The translations under genes were made by a program, and so were the position numbers. Source: Thermodesulfobacteriota bacterium (GTDB taxonomy: Bacteria; Desulfobacterota; DSM-4660; Desulfatiglandales; Desulfatiglandaceae). Taken from it: a DNA stretch of 23,562 nucleotides. Under the pieces are notes generated by a model. It saw only the letters and a list, made by a program, of their open reading frames with translations, was not told the origin of the DNA and searched no databases. Shown here one piece after another: positions 14,703-23,353 of this stretch. The DNA lies in NCBI GenBank assembly GCA_028278625.1, contig JANQDY010000128.1, forward strand, positions 1 through 23,562, given 5' to 3'. Numbering within the stretch: the stretch's first letter is position 1; every line of letters begins with the position of its first letter.

Positions 14703-15526
14703 AGAGAGATGGCGCCTTTCGGCCCAACAAACGGTTGGGGCAGAATTTTCTTGTGGACCCGGTCATCAGTGAAAGAATCGTTGCATTTTCCCGGTTTCTA
14801 CCTGAAGAGACGGTGCTGGAAATCGGCCCGGGAAAAGGGGCCCTCACCATTCCCTTGGCCAGGCGGGTGAAACACGTCCTCGCCGTTGAAAAGGACCCGC
14901 GGCTGGCGGACTGGTTGGGGGAAAGGCTCAAAAAAGCAGGGCTCCACAACGTGACGCTTCTGAACGGGGATATTCTGAAGCTGGACTGGATGTCCCTGAA
15001 GGCGCATTTCCAAGACCGGATTCCTGTCATCGGCAACCTCCCCTACAATATCTCGTCCCCTGTTCTGGAGAAGATGTGCCGGAAGCCTCAACTGATGGGC
15101 AAGGCCATCCTGATGTTCCAGAAGGAGGTGGCTGAAAGACTTGTTGCAACGGCGGGGAGTAAGGCTTATGGGGCCCTGACCCTGCTGGTGCAATACCACG
15201 CCAGGGTCCTTTCAAGACTCACCGTAAACAAGGGGTCTTTTTTTCCCGTGCCAAAAGTGGACTCCATGGTGGTTTCCCTCGATTTTGAAACATCGTATCC
15301 CCGGAGGGACTCAAATGAAGCGGATTTTATAAAAGTGGTGAAAGCGGCATTTATGCACAGAAGAAAGACGGTTTTCAATTCCCTCAAGGGGGCAATGCCG
15401 AATCAGACCACTGAAACCCTAGAAACGGCACTGGCAGCATGCGGCATAGAACCCGGTAAGCGGGCGGAAGTGCTCGGAATGGATGATTTTTTGTGCCTGT
15501 CGTCAGTGCTGGCAATTGACAATTGA
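14687..15526 (+). CDS. rsmA: 16S rRNA dimethyladenosine transferase RsmA (KsgA)
   Basis: RsmA dimethylates the two adjacent adenosines in the 3' terminal helix of 16S rRNA using SAM, a late check on 30S assembly. The chosen start gives 279 residues, normal for the family. The SAM loop is G47-P-G-K-G51 in VLEIGPGKGALT; the catalytic motif IV is N117-L-P-Y120; KRLGQNFLVDP at the N-terminus is highly characteristic. Start choice: TTG 14687 lies 6 bases after GGAAGGGG (14673-14680), while the longer GTG 14660 has no ribosome binding site. It overlaps DUF2062 by 16 bases. An RNA-modifying enzyme beside tsaD fits a translation-quality theme. Confidence 0.93.
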   Translation: MATQVKRDGAFRPNKRLGQNFLVDPVISERIVAFSRFLPEETVLEIGPGKGALTIPLARRVKHVLAVEKDPRLADWLGERLKKAGLHNVTLLNGDILKLDWMSLKAHFQDRIPVIGNLPYNISSPVLEKMCRKPQLMGKAILMFQKEVAERLVATAGSKAYGALTLLVQYHARVLSRLTVNKGSFFPVPKVDSMVVSLDFETSYPRRDSNEADFIKVVKAAFMHRRKTVFNSLKGAMPNQTTETLETALAACGIEPGKRAEVLGMDDFLCLSSVLAIDN

Positions 15527-15600
15527 ACAATGATGGTGATACATAAAAAACTTTTGATTTCAACCCACATTGAAAACGGCGATTCAAAAAAGGTCCTTTC

Positions 15601-16464
15601 ATGGAGATCATAAAGACTGCTACGCAGATGCAGCAGAGAGCGGAAGGGATCCGCATGGGAGGGGAATCCATTGCATTGGTGCCCACCATGGGATTTCTTC
15701 ACGAGGGGCATCTGACATTGATTCGGGCGGGCAGGGAGCAATGCGACCGGTTGGTTGTGAGCATCTTTGTCAACCCGACCCAGTTTGGCCCGGGTGAAGA
15801 TTTTGATGCCTATCCCAGGGATATTGAAGGGGATCTTAAAAAAGCGGAAAAGGTCGGTGTTGATGTGGTTTTTATGCCGACTTCAAACGAGATGTACCCC
15901 CGGGGTGCTCAGACGTCCGTGGTGGTGAAGGACCTCCCCCGTCATCTGTGCGGTCTGATGCGGCCCGGACATTTTGATGGGGTGGCAACCGTCGTGACCA
16001 AACTCTTTCATATTGTCAAGCCCCACGTGGCCGTGTTCGGACAGAAAGACTATCAGCAGCTGGCCGTAATCGGCCGGATGGTCATGGATCTTGATATGGA
16101 TATCCAGATTGTCGGTGTCCCGACGGTAAGGGAAAGAGATGGCCTGGCCATGAGTTCTCGGAACAACTACCTTTCCTCCGAAGAACGGCAATCGGCCCTT
16201 TCACTTAAGAAATCTTTGGATCTGGCGGAGCGGCTCTTTAACGAGGGGGAAAAACGAGTACCCGCGGTCAAGGATTTTGTACAATCCTATATTCTGGAGC
16301 ATCCCCACACGGCGATCGATTATATCGCGTTCTGTGATCCGGTCACCCTGGACGATGTCGACACCCTTAAGGAAGGGACATTGATGGCACTGGCGGTTCG
16401 TGTGGGCAAAACCAGATTGATTGATAACGGACGGCTACTAAAGAAAAAGAAGAAGAAATTGTAA
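15601..16464 (+). CDS. panC: Pantothenate synthetase PanC (pantoate--beta-alanine ligase)
   Basis: PanC joins pantoate and beta-alanine with ATP to make pantothenate, the precursor of coenzyme A. The 287-residue protein has the nucleotidyl-transferase motif PTMGFLHEGH with His34 and His37, the segment FGQKDYQQLAVI, and the KMSKS-like loop RERDGLAMSSRNNYLS with Met184. Length is typical. ATG 15601 has AAAAAAGG (15586-15593) at good spacing. It lies 74 bases after rsmA with no other gene between. The C-terminus is unusual: the last residues are six consecutive lysines plus Leu, coded by an A/G-only tract. panB and panD are not in this window. Confidence 0.96.
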   Translation: MEIIKTATQMQQRAEGIRMGGESIALVPTMGFLHEGHLTLIRAGREQCDRLVVSIFVNPTQFGPGEDFDAYPRDIEGDLKKAEKVGVDVVFMPTSNEMYPRGAQTSVVVKDLPRHLCGLMRPGHFDGVATVVTKLFHIVKPHVAVFGQKDYQQLAVIGRMVMDLDMDIQIVGVPTVRERDGLAMSSRNNYLSSEERQSALSLKKSLDLAERLFNEGEKRVPAVKDFVQSYILEHPHTAIDYIAFCDPVTLDDVDTLKEGTLMALAVRVGKTRLIDNGRLLKKKKKKL

Positions 16465-16497
16465 TGTGGTAATAACAGCTAACCCAATTTGAATGAT

Positions 16498-16503
16498 AAG
16501 GAG
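16498..16503 (+). promoter_or_regulatory. Ribosome binding site AAGGAG for metK
   Basis: A perfect AAGGAG lies seven bases before ATG 16511. It would fall inside the coding sequence if the longer frame from 16493 were used, so it settles the start. Confidence 0.75.
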
Positions 16504-16510
16504 TTCTTTC

Positions 16511-17677
16511 ATGAAAAGCGCAAATTTTCTTTTTACCTCAGAGTCTGTTACCGAAGGCCATCCGGACAAGGTGGCCGATCAGATATCGGATCATATTCTG
16601 GACCAGATTTTCAAGCAGGACCCCAAGGCCAGGGTGGCCTGCGAGACGCTGGTAACCACCGGCATGGCCATGATTTCAGGTGAAATCACCACCTCCGCCT
16701 ACGTTCATATGCCCGAGGTGGTACGGGAAACCATCAAAGATATCGGTTACAAGAATTCCTCCATGGGATTCGATTGGGAAACCTGCGCGGTGCTCTCCAC
16801 CATCGACAAGCAGTCTCCCGACATCGCCATGGGTGTGGACACGGGTGCCGGTCTGTTTGAGGAGCAGGGGGCCGGGGACCAGGGGCTCATGTTCGGATAT
16901 GCCTGCCGCGACACGGAAGTTCTCATGCCAATGCCCATCTATCTGGCCCATGCACTCACCAAACGGCTTGCCCACGTTCGAAAATCGGGCCAATTGCCCT
17001 GGCTCAGGCCGGACGGCAAAAGCCAGGTGACCGTTGAATATGAGGAAGGGAAACCGAAAAGAATCCATACGGTGGTGATTGCGGCCCAGCACAGTCCCGA
17101 GGTGGACCATGACACCATTCGAGAGGCCATCATCGAAAAAGTGATTCTGGAGGAAATTCCAAGGGAAATGCTGGATGACGAAACCCAGTATTTTATCAAT
17201 ACCACCGGCCGTTTTGTGGTGGGCGGACCCCAGGGGGACTGCGGACTTACCGGCCGCAAAATCATCATGGATACCTATGGGGGGTTTGGTTATCACGGTG
17301 GCGGCGCTTTTTCCGGAAAAGACCCTTCCAAAGTGGACCGAAGCGCCTCTTACATGTGCCGCTATATCGCCAAAAACATTGTGGCGGCGGGTTTGGCGGA
17401 AAAATGCGAAATACAGGTGGCTTACACCATCGGCCGCGCGGATCCGGTATCGGTTGCGGTGGGCGCCTACAGTACTGGCGTATTGCCGAGCAGCGAGCTC
17501 ACGGAAATCGTGAAAAAGGAATTCGATCTCAGGCCCGCGGCCATTATTGAACGGCTGGATCTTTTGCGACCCATCTATCGCAAAACATCCAATTACGGGC
17601 ACTTCGGACGGGAACTTCAGGAGTTCACCTGGGAAAAGACGGACATGATCGGCGCCCTCAAAAAGGCTGTCAAATAG
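16511..17677 (+). CDS. metK: S-adenosylmethionine synthetase MetK
   Basis: MetK makes S-adenosylmethionine from methionine and ATP. With ATG 16511 the protein has 388 residues, in the bacterial range. Signature motifs are [14 protein letters not shown] near the N-terminus, [12 protein letters not shown] near residue 120 and the P-loop [19 protein letters not shown] near residue 260. The frame is open a little further upstream (to 16493), but AAGGAG at 16498-16503 with 7-base spacing points to ATG 16511. There are only 46 bases between panC and metK, which leaves no room for a SAM riboswitch. It is followed after 42 bases by ahcY, forming the core of the SAM/methyl cycle. Confidence 0.97.
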   Translation: MKSANFLFTSESVTEGHPDKVADQISDHILDQIFKQDPKARVACETLVTTGMAMISGEITTSAYVHMPEVVRETIKDIGYKNSSMGFDWETCAVLSTIDKQSPDIAMGVDTGAGLFEEQGAGDQGLMFGYACRDTEVLMPMPIYLAHALTKRLAHVRKSGQLPWLRPDGKSQVTVEYEEGKPKRIHTVVIAAQHSPEVDHDTIREAIIEKVILEEIPREMLDDETQYFINTTGRFVVGGPQGDCGLTGRKIIMDTYGGFGYHGGGAFSGKDPSKVDRSASYMCRYIAKNIVAAGLAEKCEIQVAYTIGRADPVSVAVGAYSTGVLPSSELTEIVKKEFDLRPAAIIERLDLLRPIYRKTSNYGHFGRELQEFTWEKTDMIGALKKAVK

Positions 17678-19045
<1,368 letters not shown>

Positions 19046-19048
19046 GTA

Positions 19049-19079
19049 ATTGCGGAATTCGGATAGCGGATTGCGGAAT
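19049..19079. repeat. 10-base direct repeat between ahcY and the 4Fe-4S gene
   Basis: ATTGCGGAAT occurs at 19049-19058 and again at 19070-19079, 21 bases apart, with a related GGATAGCGG between them. This fills most of the 52-base gap. It may be a degenerate short intergenic repeat; two helical turns of spacing would also allow a protein to bind both copies on one face. Confidence 0.5.
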
Positions 19080-19097
19080 AAAGAATAAGGAGCCCAA

Positions 19098-20195
19098 ATG
19101 TCCGAAAATATTTTTCGCCGGTTGCAGGAGCAACTGGACCAGTATTCCATCGGGTTTCCCCCGACCGAATCCGGAGTGGAGATACGAATCCTCGAATACC
19201 TTTTCACCGAAGAGGAGGCGTGGATGTACCTCCACATGAGCATGATGCTTGAAACACCGGAAAGCGTGGCGGGACGTCTAAATCTGGATTCCGAAGAGAC
19301 GGCGGCATGCCTTTTTGAGATGGCTGAAAAAGGGCTGTTGTTCAGAACGCGCAAAGGGGATGAAACAAAATACGGCGCGGCCCCTTTTGTGGTAGGCATC
19401 TACGAGTTCCAACTCAAAACCATGGATGCGGAACTGTCCCGCCTTTTTGAGGACTATTTCGAGGAGGCATTTCTTAAGAAGGGGGCACAACATGTGCTGC
19501 CCATGCGGACCATTCCCGTGAACAAGTCCATCGGCGTCTCCTTTAAGGTGGCCCCCTATGAAGATGCCCGGGAAATCATAAAATCGAAAAGCGACCGGCT
19601 TGCCGTGGCCGATTGTATCTGCCGGGTTCAGCAGGGATTGCTGGAGCAATCCTGTGACAAGCCCTTGGAGGTCTGTTTCCTGGCCGGTTCCCACGGCGCC
19701 TATTATGTGGACCGGGGAATGGGTCGGTGGGTGACCCAAGGGGAAGCGCTGGAGATTCTTGATAAATGCGAAGCGGCGGGACTGGTGCCTCAGCCCTTTA
19801 ATGCCGTTAATCCGGGCGGCATGTGCAACTGCTGCGGTGACTGCTGCGGGATGCTGCGGGCCCTCAATAAACACCCTCGCCCGGTTGAGGTGGTATTGAC
19901 CAACCATTTTGCGGTGGTGGACGAAGAGAGTTGTATTGGGTGTGAAATCTGTCTGGATCGCTGCCAGATGGATGCCATCACCGTGGAAGAAGGGGGCACG
20001 GCCCGGGTGAACCTCGATCGCTGCATCGGTTGCGGTTTGTGCGTGACCACCTGCGATACGGAAGCCATGATTCTAAAGCCCAAATCCTCAGATGAGCGCC
20101 GCGAACCGCCTGCCAAAGCCCAACTGACCCTCATGGAATTGGCTCAGAAGCGTGAAAAATCGCTGGTTCCCCTGGCGGTAATGAGAGGCGAGTAG
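19098..20195 (+). CDS. Uncharacterised 4Fe-4S protein with extra cysteine cluster
   Basis: This 365-residue soluble protein has no assigned function. Residues about 20-105 look helical with a winged-helix-like arrangement (PESVAGRLNLDSEETAACLFEMAEKGLLFRT region). The middle part carries non-ferredoxin cysteines: Cys173 and Cys175 in DCICR, Cys186, Cys193, and CNCCGDCC at residues 243-250. The end has two standard [4Fe-4S] ferredoxin motifs: Cys279/282/285/289 (CIGCEICLDRC) and Cys309/312/315/319 (CIGCGLCVTTC). AAGGAG 6 bases before ATG 19098 makes the start firm. I recall similar proteins in many strict anaerobes, annotated only as 4Fe-4S binding proteins. The following small gene and hydrolase are close enough to be in one operon. 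An electron-transfer or redox-sensing role is inference. Confidence 0.85.
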   Translation: MSENIFRRLQEQLDQYSIGFPPTESGVEIRILEYLFTEEEAWMYLHMSMMLETPESVAGRLNLDSEETAACLFEMAEKGLLFRTRKGDETKYGAAPFVVGIYEFQLKTMDAELSRLFEDYFEEAFLKKGAQHVLPMRTIPVNKSIGVSFKVAPYEDAREIIKSKSDRLAVADCICRVQQGLLEQSCDKPLEVCFLAGSHGAYYVDRGMGRWVTQGEALEILDKCEAAGLVPQPFNAVNPGGMCNCCGDCCGMLRALNKHPRPVEVVLTNHFAVVDEESCIGCEICLDRCQMDAITVEEGGTARVNLDRCIGCGLCVTTCDTEAMILKPKSSDERREPPAKAQLTLMELAQKREKSLVPLAVMRGE

Positions 20196-20222
20196 GAACG
20201 GGCAAAGAGAGGAGAAACCCTT

Positions 20223-20576
20223 ATGCCACCGGAAACGGTACCCTCAGGCGGGGAGAATATCATTGCAACCATCCAAAACCAGACCGACCCTTCCCAGTGC
20301 ATCCACATCCAGTATTTGAAAAATGAGCATGTTTTTGTCACCAGTGGGATCAAAGCCCAATTCGCCGAGAAGGAGATCCTGATTCCGGGTCACCTGGCCG
20401 TGATGGATTTTCAGCTCATAGGGGCTATCATCGGCCAAATTCTCGAAAAGCTCTCCAAGGCCCGGGAAGGAGATACCCATTTTGCCTATGCCACCCGGCT
20501 GGAAGTCATGGACAGACGGTACAGCCTGGAAGAGGAAGGGGCGTATATGATGCTCAAAGAGATCACAGGCCCATGA
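20223..20576 (+). CDS. Hypothetical protein (117 residues)
   Basis: I do not recognise this family. The product is a 117-residue, probably cytoplasmic protein with no signal peptide or membrane helix. The N-terminal half looks beta-rich (IIATIQNQ, IHIQYLKNEHVFVTSG), followed by an amphipathic helix around residues 63-83 (QLIGAIIGQILEKLSKARE) and a basic/acidic end with LEVMDRRYSLEEEGAYMML. No cysteine motif is present apart from a single Cys26. A strong GAGAGGAG (20207-20214) precedes ATG 20223, so it is very likely a real gene. It is 27 bases after the 4Fe-4S gene and 15 bases before the hydrolase, so it is probably co-transcribed with both. Confidence 0.8.
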   Translation: MPPETVPSGGENIIATIQNQTDPSQCIHIQYLKNEHVFVTSGIKAQFAEKEILIPGHLAVMDFQLIGAIIGQILEKLSKAREGDTHFAYATRLEVMDRRYSLEEEGAYMMLKEITGP

Positions 20577-20591
20577 TGAGAGGACCGTTTC

Positions 20592-21206
20592 GTGGCGGAA
20601 GAAAGCGTGTTATTTGAATCAGGGGACGTAAAACTGGAAGGTTTATTAGCCCGCGGCAAAGGTAATGCCGGGGCGGTGATTACCCACCCGCACCCCCAGT
20701 ATGGCGGTTCCATGCATAACAACGTTGTGGAATCCCTTGTAACGGCTTATGGAACGTCGGATGTGACGACCTTGAGATTTAATTTCAGAGGCGTGGGAAG
20801 AAGCGGGGGGCAATACGATGAAGGGAAAGGGGAACAGCACGATGTGCAAGGGGCCATTTTGTATCTGAAAGCCATGGGCATGAAGGCCATTCATCTGGCC
20901 GGATACTCCTTCGGAGCCTGGGTGAATGCGCAGGCGGCCGCCGGACTGGACCCTGCCCTTCGAATGATCATGGTTTCACCGCCGGTCAATTTCATGGATT
21001 TTTCCTTTTTTGGCGAAACACCACAGCTTAAACTCATCATCGCGGGTGCGCAGGACGATATTGCTCCACCCGAAATGATAAAGAAGATGATCCCCGGGTG
21101 GAACAGGGACGCGGTGCTCCGCATCATCGAAGGGGCGGACCATTTCTACTGGGGAAAAACCGGGGAAATCTCCTCCCTCGTCGTCGATTTTCTTAAGAAA
21201 TCTTGA
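20592..21206 (+). CDS. Alpha/beta hydrolase (COG2945-like)
   Basis: This 204-residue protein is a small alpha/beta hydrolase without signal peptide, so cytoplasmic. It carries HPHPQYGGSMHNNVV near residue 32, RFNFRGVGRSGG near residue 62, the nucleophile elbow GYSFGAW with Ser106, the acid region AGAQDDIAPP with Asp155 or Asp156, and the general base His184 in ADHFYWG. This pattern matches the COG2945 predicted hydrolase group (XF/ESD-like dienelactone hydrolase relatives); the substrate is not known. The start is GTG 20592 with GAGAGGA (about 20578-20584) at good spacing. Its stop overlaps the TTG start of manA in TTGA (21203-21206). Confidence 0.88.
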   Translation: MAEESVLFESGDVKLEGLLARGKGNAGAVITHPHPQYGGSMHNNVVESLVTAYGTSDVTTLRFNFRGVGRSGGQYDEGKGEQHDVQGAILYLKAMGMKAIHLAGYSFGAWVNAQAAAGLDPALRMIMVSPPVNFMDFSFFGETPQLKLIIAGAQDDIAPPEMIKKMIPGWNRDAVLRIIEGADHFYWGKTGEISSLVVDFLKKS

Positions 21207-22450
21207 TTTTGGTCCGTGCCTTGAAAGAGATCAGCGTTCTCAACAATGCGATACTGCACTATGCCTGGGGTTCCAAGACATTTCTCCCTTCTTTTCTTAA
21301 CCTGCCTCGCCCCTGGCTCAAACCCGCTGCCGAGTTGTGGCTGGGGGCCCATCCCAAGGCCCCGTCCCAGGTGCGGGTGGGCGGCAGGTGGCAGTCCCTC
21401 AGAGATGTCATCAGAGCCGATCCCTTGTCCGTTCTGGGGACCAGGGTTTCAGAACGGTTTCGAAGCCAGATGCCTTTCCTGTTGAAGATCCTTGCCATTG
21501 AAAGGCCCCTCTCCGTTCAGGCCCATCCCGACAAAAAGCAGGCAGAGGAAGGATTTGAACGTGAAAATGCAAGCAATGTTCCGTTGGATGCTCCCCATCG
21601 GAGCTATAAGGATGACAACCACAAACCCGAGCTCCTTTGTGCCATCGATCGCTTTGAGGCTCTAAAGGGATTTCGAACACCGGAAAAAATCTTGGGTTTG
21701 ATGGATAAGGTCTTTGAATCGTTCACCTTGGGGGAACTGGATAGACTGAGAAGGGAACCGAATGCCCACGGATTAAAGGGATTTTTTTCGAGTCTCATGA
21801 CCATGCGCCCCGATCGCAAAGCCCGGGTTGTGGCTGAAGCGGTAAAAGGCGCGGAGCGCGTCCTCCAGAGGGATCGCGCCTTTTACTGGCTTCTGGAACT
21901 GAACCGCGAGTATCCTGGGGATATGGGTGTTTTGTCGCCGCTTTTCTTGAATCTGATTGAACTCTCACAAGGAGAGGCCATTTATGTGCCGGCGGGAGAA
22001 CTCCATAATTACCTTTCAGGTGCGGCAATAGAAATCATGGCCAGTTCGGACAATGTTTTAAGGGGCGGGCTGACCCCCAAACATGTTGATCCGAACGAGC
22101 TACTGAATATCGTCTGTTTTGACGGTTCCCAGGTACGAAAACAAAAGCCCAGCTGTGATGACCCTGTGGAGCACATTTATCAGACGCCTGCCGATGCGTT
22201 TCAATTGTCAGAGATTCATGTGACCACACAAGAGCGGTTCATCAGCCAAACGGAGAGAAGCGTCGAAATTCTCCTCTGCATGGATGGTGAGGGGGTGATT
22301 GAGGATCTCAAGAGCGGACACACATTGCCGTTAAAGAGGGGCGATTCGGTCATTGTGCCCTCGGTCACTCACCAGTATGCGGTTTCAGGCTCCCTCAAGC
22401 TGTACAGAGGCGCCGTGGGAAATCTCCCAAACAAAGAAGGGCCATCATGA
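21203..22450 (+). CDS. manA: Mannose-6-phosphate isomerase, class I
   Basis: ManA interconverts mannose 6-phosphate and fructose 6-phosphate, feeding GDP-mannose and surface polysaccharide synthesis or mannose use. The 415-residue protein has the type I zinc site: Gln106 and His108 in SVQAHPDK, Glu143 in NHKPELLCAI and His268 in ELHNYL. The catalytic arginine region ASSDNVLRGGLTPKHVD and a C-terminal cupin-like domain are complete. The start is TTG 21203 in the TTGA overlap with the hydrolase; TTG 21209 and 21221 are weaker alternatives. It ends 16 bases from the stop of the opposing chimeric gene, with no room for a terminator between. No other mannose or glycan genes are in view. Confidence 0.94.
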   Translation: MILVRALKEISVLNNAILHYAWGSKTFLPSFLNLPRPWLKPAAELWLGAHPKAPSQVRVGGRWQSLRDVIRADPLSVLGTRVSERFRSQMPFLLKILAIERPLSVQAHPDKKQAEEGFERENASNVPLDAPHRSYKDDNHKPELLCAIDRFEALKGFRTPEKILGLMDKVFESFTLGELDRLRREPNAHGLKGFFSSLMTMRPDRKARVVAEAVKGAERVLQRDRAFYWLLELNREYPGDMGVLSPLFLNLIELSQGEAIYVPAGELHNYLSGAAIEIMASSDNVLRGGLTPKHVDPNELLNIVCFDGSQVRKQKPSCDDPVEHIYQTPADAFQLSEIHVTTQERFISQTERSVEILLCMDGEGVIEDLKSGHTLPLKRGDSVIVPSVTHQYAVSGSLKLYRGAVGNLPNKEGPS

Positions 22451-22466
22451 CCCATTTGTCTCTTTC

Positions 22467-23165
22467 CTACACATGCGCGATGTCCGTGTAGCCAGATACC
22501 TCCGAATTGGCGGTACAAAGGTCACTTATTGACAACCCGTGGACGTCGCTGTTGCCGGTCATGCGGGCAATGACATCGGTGACCTTGTGGCCGGGAAAGT
22601 GACCGCCCATGCCCGGCTTGGCCGACTGCCCGATTTTGATCTCGATGGCGTCCGCTCTTCGAAGGTTTTCCTCGGTCATGCTGTACTGGTTGGGTACAAA
22701 TTCAAATATGTATTTATGGGCGTGATCCATCTCTTCCGGCAGGATACCCCCTTCGCCTGAGCAAATAGCCGTTTTCATGGTGGCGCTTCCCATGGCCAGG
22801 GCGGTTTTGGCCTCTTTTGAGAGTGCACCGAAGGACATGTGGGAAACATAGATGGGTGTGGCAATGACCAGTGGCCTTTCGGCCCGGGGCCCGATGATGG
22901 TTTCCGTTACAACCGTCTCATGGCTGTGTAAAGGCAGCTTGGCCAGTTGCGCCCCTTTAATCAGGATTTCGTCCCAGGATAGGGTCGGCTGCATGGTTCT
23001 CATGGGTTCATACACCGGCTTGCCGGTTTCGGCCGTTTCCTCAAGGATTCTGGCGATATAGCGGTATCCCTCCCGCCGCGCCACGTCAGCGTAGAAGGCA
23101 TACCGGTTGCGGGCCTTGGATTCGCCGGTAAATGCCGCCATCAGGTTGTCGTGGGTCTTGCTCAT
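22467..23165 (-). CDS. Short chimera: half rubrerythrin domain joined to a glutamate synthase (FMN domain) fragment
   Basis: The 232-residue product starts with about 46 residues of the rubrerythrin/ferritin-like fold (GESKARNRYAFYADVARREGY) containing the first metal-ligand glutamate, but stops at EETAET, before the conserved ExxH of the second helix. From residue 48 it reads as the archaeal-type GltB glutamate synthase domain: GKPVYEPMRT, SHMSFGALSKEAK, TAICSGEGGILPEEM and DAIEIKIGQSAKPGMGGH. GltB homology as I know it ends at about residue 202; the last 30 residues are different and the rest of the FMN barrel is missing. The start ATG 23165 has AAGGAG with 8-base spacing; the longer starts at 23171 or 23198 do not. 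It could be a decayed gene, a deletion product, or a real small protein. Full families are several hundred residues longer. Confidence 0.75.
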   Translation of the reverse strand: MSKTHDNLMAAFTGESKARNRYAFYADVARREGYRYIARILEETAETGKPVYEPMRTMQPTLSWDEILIKGAQLAKLPLHSHETVVTETIIGPRAERPLVIATPIYVSHMSFGALSKEAKTALAMGSATMKTAICSGEGGILPEEMDHAHKYIFEFVPNQYSMTEENLRRADAIEIKIGQSAKPGMGGHFPGHKVTDVIARMTGNSDVHGLSISDLCTANSEVSGYTDIAHV

Positions 23166-23173
23166 GGTCATAT

Positions 23174-23179
23174 CTCCTT
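23174..23179 (-). promoter_or_regulatory. Ribosome binding site AAGGAG for the chimeric gene
   Basis: Read on the minus strand, AAGGAG lies 8 bases before ATG 23165 and only 2 bases before ATG 23171. This selects the MSKTHDN start. Confidence 0.7.
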
Positions 23180-23249
23180 GTAACTGGGCGGTTTCCAAGC
23201 TATCATCCTGATTAGCCAGGGTACGGAAAAGGTTTCACCGGCTGAAATA

Positions 23250-23276
23250 GTTATACAAAAATGCCGCCATGGTCAA
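23250..23276 (-). promoter_or_regulatory. Promoter-like sequence for the chimeric gene
   Basis: On the minus strand TTGACC (23271-23276) and TATAAC (23250-23255) each match the sigma-70 consensus at five of six positions. The spacer is 15 bases, which is short. The distance to the start codon is about 85 bases, so a leader of about 75 bases would be expected. This suggests that the chimeric gene can be transcribed. Confidence 0.5.
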
Positions 23277-23353
23277 CAGCGACCCGAGGAGGATAGGCTT
23301 TTTATCGCCTTTCCTTGGGGAATGGAGCTGATTCAAGGTTCAAAAAGAGAGAG

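Noticed and set aside
16465..16510. SAM riboswitch upstream of metK
   Set aside because: Only 46 bases are available and no conserved riboswitch core or hairpins are seen.
16676..17602. 308-codon open frame on the minus strand opposite metK
   Set aside because: It lies wholly within metK, has no family motifs and no ribosome binding site; it reflects codon bias of the true gene.
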